From NCBI GenBank assembly GCA_046052145.1, contig JBJOMW010000018.1, positions 1 through 64,000 on the forward strand: DNA of 64,000 nucleotides, written 5' to 3'. The position numbers and the translations under genes were made by a program. This DNA comes from Falsiroseomonas sp046052145. Its GTDB lineage: Bacteria > Pseudomonadota > Alphaproteobacteria > Acetobacterales > Acetobacteraceae. The notes beneath the pieces were generated by a model, which was given only the letters and a program-made list of their open reading frames with translations, ran no database searches and was not told the DNA's origin. Below are positions 60,979 to 64,000 of this stretch, piece after piece. The first letter of the stretch is position 1. Every line of letters begins with the position of its first letter.

Positions 60979-61000
60979 GCTGCGTTCAAGCGAACGCAGC
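60979..61000. repeat. Perfect 9-bp hairpin related to the preceding one
   Basis: GCTGCGTTC AAGC GAACGCAGC is a perfect stem with a 4-nt loop. Its core TGCGTTC/GAACGCA is the same as in the hairpin 40 nt upstream, and the neighbourhood TCTAGAGCACGAG resembles intergenic repeats I recall from other alphaproteobacterial genomes. Probably a REP-like element. Confidence 0.55.
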
Positions 61001-61247
61001 GTGTCTTGGCGCCAAATTCCGCAGCGTAGACCCGGAGTGCCCGGCAACATGTCCGATCTGCGCGGCGCGCTGGAGGCGCTGCTGGCCAACCGCCACCTTG
61101 AGCGCGCCGGCACGGCCCAACTGGCGCCACTGCTGTTGGGTGACCTCGCGTCGATGGTATGCGCGGCCGGTGTGGGTGGCGCTGGAAACGCGCAAAGCCC
61201 ACCCGGTGACCCGGATGGGCTAGTGATGTTCCTAGGTTCGGCGAAAG

Positions 61248-61300
61248 GAGATGCGGGGACAGGAAGCCACCGACAGTTGCTGATCGCGTGCCGGGGCTGA
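61248..61300. repeat. Dispersed repeat family 2, copy 2
   Basis: AGATGCGGGGACAGGAAGCC, then ACCGACAGTTGCTGATCG and GTGCCGGGGCTGA; matches 18086-18136. Here it lies 12 nt before repeat family 1 copy 3. Confidence 0.75.
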
Positions 61301-61311
61301 GTTTCAGAAAT

Positions 61312-61443
61312 TCAGGGATACGGGGATGCGCAACCGACGCTTCCGATACGTCGACGCAACGCTCCGAAGCACGCAGGCACAGCCCAACCGCACGTCCAAA
61401 GCCGGCGCCATGAGAAGCACCCTCCTTCAGGGAAAAGAGTGCC
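61312..61443. repeat. Dispersed repeat family 1, copy 3 (long form)
   Basis: GATACGGGGATGCGCAACCG at its start corresponds to the start of copies 1 and 2, and the later blocks CGAAGCACGCAGGC, CAACCGCACGTCCAAAGCCG and AGCACCCTC match copy 1 at 44415-44480. It runs into the 3' end of the amidohydrolase gene, supplying its stop codon. Confidence 0.7.
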
Positions 61444-62746
61444 CAGGTGTTTGGTCCCGGGGTGGCACCTCGCATGACCACTTGGCCGCACGCATCTCCG
61501 CGATCAGCCCCGCCTCCTCAGTGCCGACCAGCGCATGTGCGCGCTTGCGGATCACGCCGTCCACAATCACATCGCGCACGCTGCGCGGCGAGGCGCTGTA
61601 GACCACATTTGCCGCCAGGTCGTGCGCTGGCGCCATCTCCAGCCGGTCGAGGTCGAGCACGATAAGGTCGGCCCGCTTGCCGACCTCCACACTGCCGACG
61701 AGGTGATCGAGGCCGAGGACGCGCGCGCCTTCGATCGTCATCATCCGCAGCATCGTTCGGACCGGGAGCGATGTAGGATCGCCGGCGTGCATCTTGCCGA
61801 CCAGCGCGGCGAGCCGCGCCTCCCAGAACATGTCCATGCTGTTGTCGGTCGCGGTCCAGTCGGTGCCGAGCCCCACCGGCACGCGCCCTACGAAACGATG
61901 CAGCGCGATGGTACGCGCCTCGATCTTCAGGTTGCTTGCCGGACAATGGGCGATCGCGGTGCCGTCGGCACACCAGCCCTCGATCTCGGCCTCGTCGAGA
62001 TAGATGGCGTGTGCGGCGACGACATCGGGGCCGGTCAGCCCCGCGCGGCGCAGGCAGGCGAGCGCGCCGCCATGGCCCCGCGCGCGCACCGCCGCCACCT
62101 CGGGCGCGCATTGCGCGACATGCAGGAAGATACGCGCCCCCGCCTCCCGCGCGCGCCGTGCGCACTCAGCCAGCAGCGCGTCAGAACAGCTGTCGAGCGC
62201 ATGCGGCGCGATGCCTGCCGTCACGCGCGATGCGGAAGGGTCGGTGCCGTAGCGCGCCAGCAGCCGCTCCGTTTCAGGCCAGGCCTCGGTGGCGCGAGCG
62301 TCGGTGATGGTGCTGCCGACGATGGCGCGCAGTCCGCTAGCCTCGATCACCGGGGCAAGCTGGTCCATCCGCGCCAGGCGGTCGGCGATGCATGTCACGC
62401 CATTGGCGAGGAACTCCGCACATGCCGCGCGCAACGAGAGTTCGTAGTCGGCCGGACCGAAGCGCGCCTCGCCGGGCACCTTGTAGGCGCCGGCCCAGAA
62501 TTCACGCGGCAGGTCCTCGGCAAGGCCGCGGAACAGGGCCGTCGCAGCGTGGGTGTGGACGTTGACGAGACCCGGCATGACCAAGCCGCGGCTGCAATCC
62601 AGCACCTCGTCGCCAGGCTCCGCGAGCATGCCGCCGGGCCCGATCGCGACGATCGCGCCAGCCTCCATGCGAAGGTCCACGTCACGCAGTAGCCGGTCCG
62701 CGGCGTCCACGGTCAGCACCGTCGCGGCTTGCAGCACCAGGGCCAT
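61427..62746 (-). CDS. Amidohydrolase, chlorohydrolase/8-oxoguanine deaminase-like (AtzA/TrzN superfamily)
   Basis: A 439-aa metal-dependent hydrolase of the cytosine-deaminase-like group. LVMPGLVNVHTHAATALFRG carries HxH, FLHVAQCAPEV and VVAAHAIYLDEAEI carry the further His residues, and GLGTDWTATDNSMDMF the metal Asp. KRADLIVLDLDRLEM and VVYSASPRSVRDVIVDGVI form the small beta-sandwich with the N-terminus. ATG 62746 is preferred, with GAGG 6 nt upstream. Typical substrates are purine or triazine amines. The last residues (TPGHSFP) and stop lie within repeat family 1. Divergent from the NitT/TauT-type binding protein, which may bring in its substrate. Confidence 0.9.
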   Translation of the reverse strand: MALVLQAATVLTVDAADRLLRDVDLRMEAGAIVAIGPGGMLAEPGDEVLDCSRGLVMPGLVNVHTHAATALFRGLAEDLPREFWAGAYKVPGEARFGPADYELSLRAACAEFLANGVTCIADRLARMDQLAPVIEASGLRAIVGSTITDARATEAWPETERLLARYGTDPSASRVTAGIAPHALDSCSDALLAECARRAREAGARIFLHVAQCAPEVAAVRARGHGGALACLRRAGLTGPDVVAAHAIYLDEAEIEGWCADGTAIAHCPASNLKIEARTIALHRFVGRVPVGLGTDWTATDNSMDMFWEARLAALVGKMHAGDPTSLPVRTMLRMMTIEGARVLGLDHLVGSVEVGKRADLIVLDLDRLEMAPAHDLAANVVYSASPRSVRDVIVDGVIRKRAHALVGTEEAGLIAEMRAAKWSCEVPPRDQTPGHSFP

Positions 62747-62835
62747 CGCATCCTCACCGGCGGTCGGCCCACAGCCGAGCAACGACACCGCGGCCGGTCA
62801 AGCTGGCCTGATTTCGGCGCCGCGCGTGCGCATTT

Positions 62836-62874
62836 TGCGAACGATCGTGCCAAAAAATAGCACTTCTGCGAACG
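62836..62874. promoter_or_regulatory. Direct repeat TGCGAACG twice, 31-nt spacing, in divergent spacer
   Basis: TGCGAACG occurs at 62836-62843 and 62867-62874, spaced by three helical turns, with GTGC-N9-GCAC between them around an A-rich patch (CAAAAAATA). The spacer separates the amidohydrolase (start 62746) and SBP (start 62954) genes. Likely regulator-binding or promoter DNA; no regulator gene is adjacent in the window. Confidence 0.4.
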
Positions 62875-62953
62875 CAAGGCCCATGCTTCGATCACTGTTG
62901 GGCGATCCGCCGATGGGCGGACGCGGCTGGAGCAGCGGAACAGGAGCGAGGCT

Positions 62954-63961
62954 ATGGCTATCGGGCGCAGGACGTTCCTCAAGGCCACGGCGGCCGCGCC
63001 GGCAGGCGCGATGGTCGGCGTGGAGGCCAACGCGCAAGGTCGCGCGGTGGTCAACCTCCAGCTCGGCTGGCTGCTTTCGGGCAATCAGATCGGCGAAGTC
63101 TGCGCCAAGCAACTCGGCTACTACGAGCAGGAAGGCGTCGAGTTGCGCTTCCAGGCGGGCGGGCCGAACATCGACGGCGTCGCGGTCGTCGCCTCCGGCC
63201 GGTTCGAGGTGGGGCAGGTCTCGTCCTCGCCGTCGCTGATGCTGGCAAGCTCGCAGGACCTGCCGATTCGCTGCTTCGCGGCCGGCGCGCAGGAACACCC
63301 CTTCAGCTACATCTCGCGGGCTGGCCGGCCGGTGCGAGAGCCGCGCGACCTGATCGGCAAGAAGATCGGCACGCAATCCACCGCCGTGATCCTGCTGCGC
63401 GCGCTGCTCGCCAAGCACAACATTGCCGAGAACCAGGTGACGATCATCCCGATCGGCTCCGACATGTCGCCGCTGATGACGGGCCAGGTGGATGTGATCA
63501 CCGGCTGGCTGACCAACACGACGGCGCTGCGCGTCATCCCCGATCCCGTCGTGATGCGACTGTGGGACACCGGTGTCAGGCTCTATGCGCTGCCCTACTA
63601 CGCGACGGTGCAGACCATCGAACGCCGCGCGGATGTACTGGCGCGCTTCCTGCGCGCGACCGGCCGGGGCTGGGCCTTTGCGCATGCCAACCGCGACCAG
63701 GCGGTTGATCACCTGCTGCGCGAATTCCCGAACCTCAACCGCGCCGACGAACGCGCGGCGGCAGATGTGATGCTGCAATACGCCTTCGGCCCGAAGACCG
63801 CCACCGAGGGCTGGGGCACGATGGACCCGGCCGTCTGGCGCGAGCAGATCGACCTCTACGCGCAGCTCGGCCAGTTCGCCCGCCGCACGCCACGCCTGGA
63901 GGAGGTCATGACGATGGACATCCTTCGCATGACCAACGGCCAGCGCCCGCTGATCGGCTGA
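62954..63961 (+). CDS. NitT/TauT-type ABC transporter substrate-binding protein
   Basis: A 335-aa SsuA/ThiY-like periplasmic protein. A Tat-type signal (MAIGRRTFLKATAAAPAGAM) is followed by VNLQLGWLLSGNQIGEVCAK, LGYYEQEGVELRFQAGGPN, VASGRFEVGQVSSSPSLMLA and DLIGKKIGTQSTAVILLRAL, the standard order of the NMT1/THI5-like family. Members bind sulfonates, nitrate, thiamine precursors or pyrimidines. A possible ATPase gene begins 5 nt downstream. The divergent deaminase-like amidohydrolase suggests an N-heterocycle ligand (inference). Confidence 0.92.
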   Translation: MAIGRRTFLKATAAAPAGAMVGVEANAQGRAVVNLQLGWLLSGNQIGEVCAKQLGYYEQEGVELRFQAGGPNIDGVAVVASGRFEVGQVSSSPSLMLASSQDLPIRCFAAGAQEHPFSYISRAGRPVREPRDLIGKKIGTQSTAVILLRALLAKHNIAENQVTIIPIGSDMSPLMTGQVDVITGWLTNTTALRVIPDPVVMRLWDTGVRLYALPYYATVQTIERRADVLARFLRATGRGWAFAHANRDQAVDHLLREFPNLNRADERAAADVMLQYAFGPKTATEGWGTMDPAVWREQIDLYAQLGQFARRTPRLEEVMTMDILRMTNGQRPLIG

Positions 63962-63966
63962 CCGCA

Positions 63967-64000
63967 ATGACGGGCGCCGCGGCGGTCGATTGCCGCAACG
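63967..64000 (+). CDS. Start of a gene cut by the window edge, possibly ABC ATPase
   Basis: ATG at 63967, 5 nt after the SBP stop, opens a frame MTGAAAVDCRN that runs off the window. Short starts of the type xxVxCRxVSKxF are common for NitT/TauT-type ABC ATPases, and the position behind the binding protein fits, but eleven codons cannot prove it. Confidence 0.35.
   Translation, partial: MTGAAAVDCRN

Larger units (their letters stand above)
60912..61426. other. Intergenic spacer with two hairpins and two repeat copies
   Basis: 515 nt between the convergent sulfatase 2 and amidohydrolase genes. It holds a terminator-like hairpin (60918-60943), a second related hairpin (60979-61000), repeat family 2 copy 2 (61248-61300) and repeat family 1 copy 3 (61312-61443). 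The remaining stretch 61001-61245 has a 99-codon open frame on the plus strand (NMSDLRGALEALLANRHLER) and GC bias like coding DNA, but no recognised homology; it may be a gene relic. Confidence 0.6.

Noticed and set aside
61001..61300. 99-codon plus-strand frame in the 61-kb spacer
   Set aside because: Its second half is formed by repeat family 2, and the first half matches nothing known; left as a possible relic.
1..64000. CRISPR arrays, tRNA/rRNA genes, riboswitches, TctA/TctB transporter genes
   Set aside because: Looked for on both strands by eye; no regularly spaced direct repeats, cloverleaf-like tRNA sequences, rRNA blocks or multi-TM TctA/TctB-like proteins were found.

Overview
The window looks like a piece of a high-GC alphaproteobacterial chromosome, most likely an Acetobacteraceae (Roseomonas-like) soil or water bacterium. 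This is inferred from the very high GC content with GC-rich third codon positions, from tightly overlapping operons, and from a remarkable number of Bug/TctC-type periplasmic receptors. No rRNA, tRNA, CRISPR array, replication origin or phage module was seen. Nearly every gene belongs to small-molecule catabolism, and the window is a string of self-contained catabolic modules, most carrying their own solute receptor and often their own regulator.

Layout, left to right. A fused hydantoinase/5-oxoprolinase (HyuA-HyuB type) runs off the left edge. At 4.3-12.1 kb is an operon-like run: Bug receptor, two-subunit molybdenum hydroxylase (IorAB/NicAB-like), a dihydroxyphthalate-decarboxylase-like/NMT1-like protein, Rieske ferredoxin, small unknown protein, PF04909 amidohydrolase and a second Bug receptor. 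At 12.1-17.9 kb (minus strand) are a cupin, Bug receptor, molybdenum hydroxylase large subunit, SDR and LysR regulator. At 18.3-22.4 kb an IclR regulator is divergent from a phenylacetate-CoA-ligase-like enzyme, an amidohydrolase and a Bug receptor, followed by an IS3-family transposase scar. At 22.9-25.1 kb is a Bug receptor with an M24 peptidase. At 25.4-31.1 kb an FAD oxidoreductase, a catalytically odd alpha/beta hydrolase and a Bug receptor are divergent from an old-yellow-enzyme/dienoyl-CoA-reductase-like flavoprotein.

At 31.3-34.8 kb lie a two-gene UxaA-type dehydratase, a Bug receptor and a beta-propeller hydrolase-like protein, ended by an internally deleted IS630 copy. At 35.5-43.5 kb is an eight-gene, mostly 4-nt-overlapping operon (IclR, four-carbon acid sugar kinase, PdxA2, Fe-ADH, sialidase-fold protein, DapA/NanA-like lyase, Bug, SDR) that reads as a sugar-acid pathway. 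At 43.6-54 kb are an SDR, a Bug/solute-binding/amidohydrolase trio, a CocE hydrolase with a peptide-type solute-binding protein, a ROK regulator and a tannase-family esterase. At 54.2-60.9 kb is a sulfatase island with its own formylglycine-generating enzyme, a FadR-type regulator, two sulfatases and two Bug receptors. The window ends with a chlorohydrolase-like amidohydrolase divergent from a NitT/TauT-type substrate-binding protein and the first codons of what may be its ATPase.

Eleven Bug receptors are present but no TctA or TctB membrane subunit, so they must share a transporter encoded elsewhere or act as sensors. Intergenic spacers carry two dispersed repeat families, both built around a short core GATGCGGGGAC, as well as IS scars, hairpins and several clean palindromes next to regulator genes. 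Functional assignments come from motifs and recalled family knowledge; substrates are not determined by the sequence.
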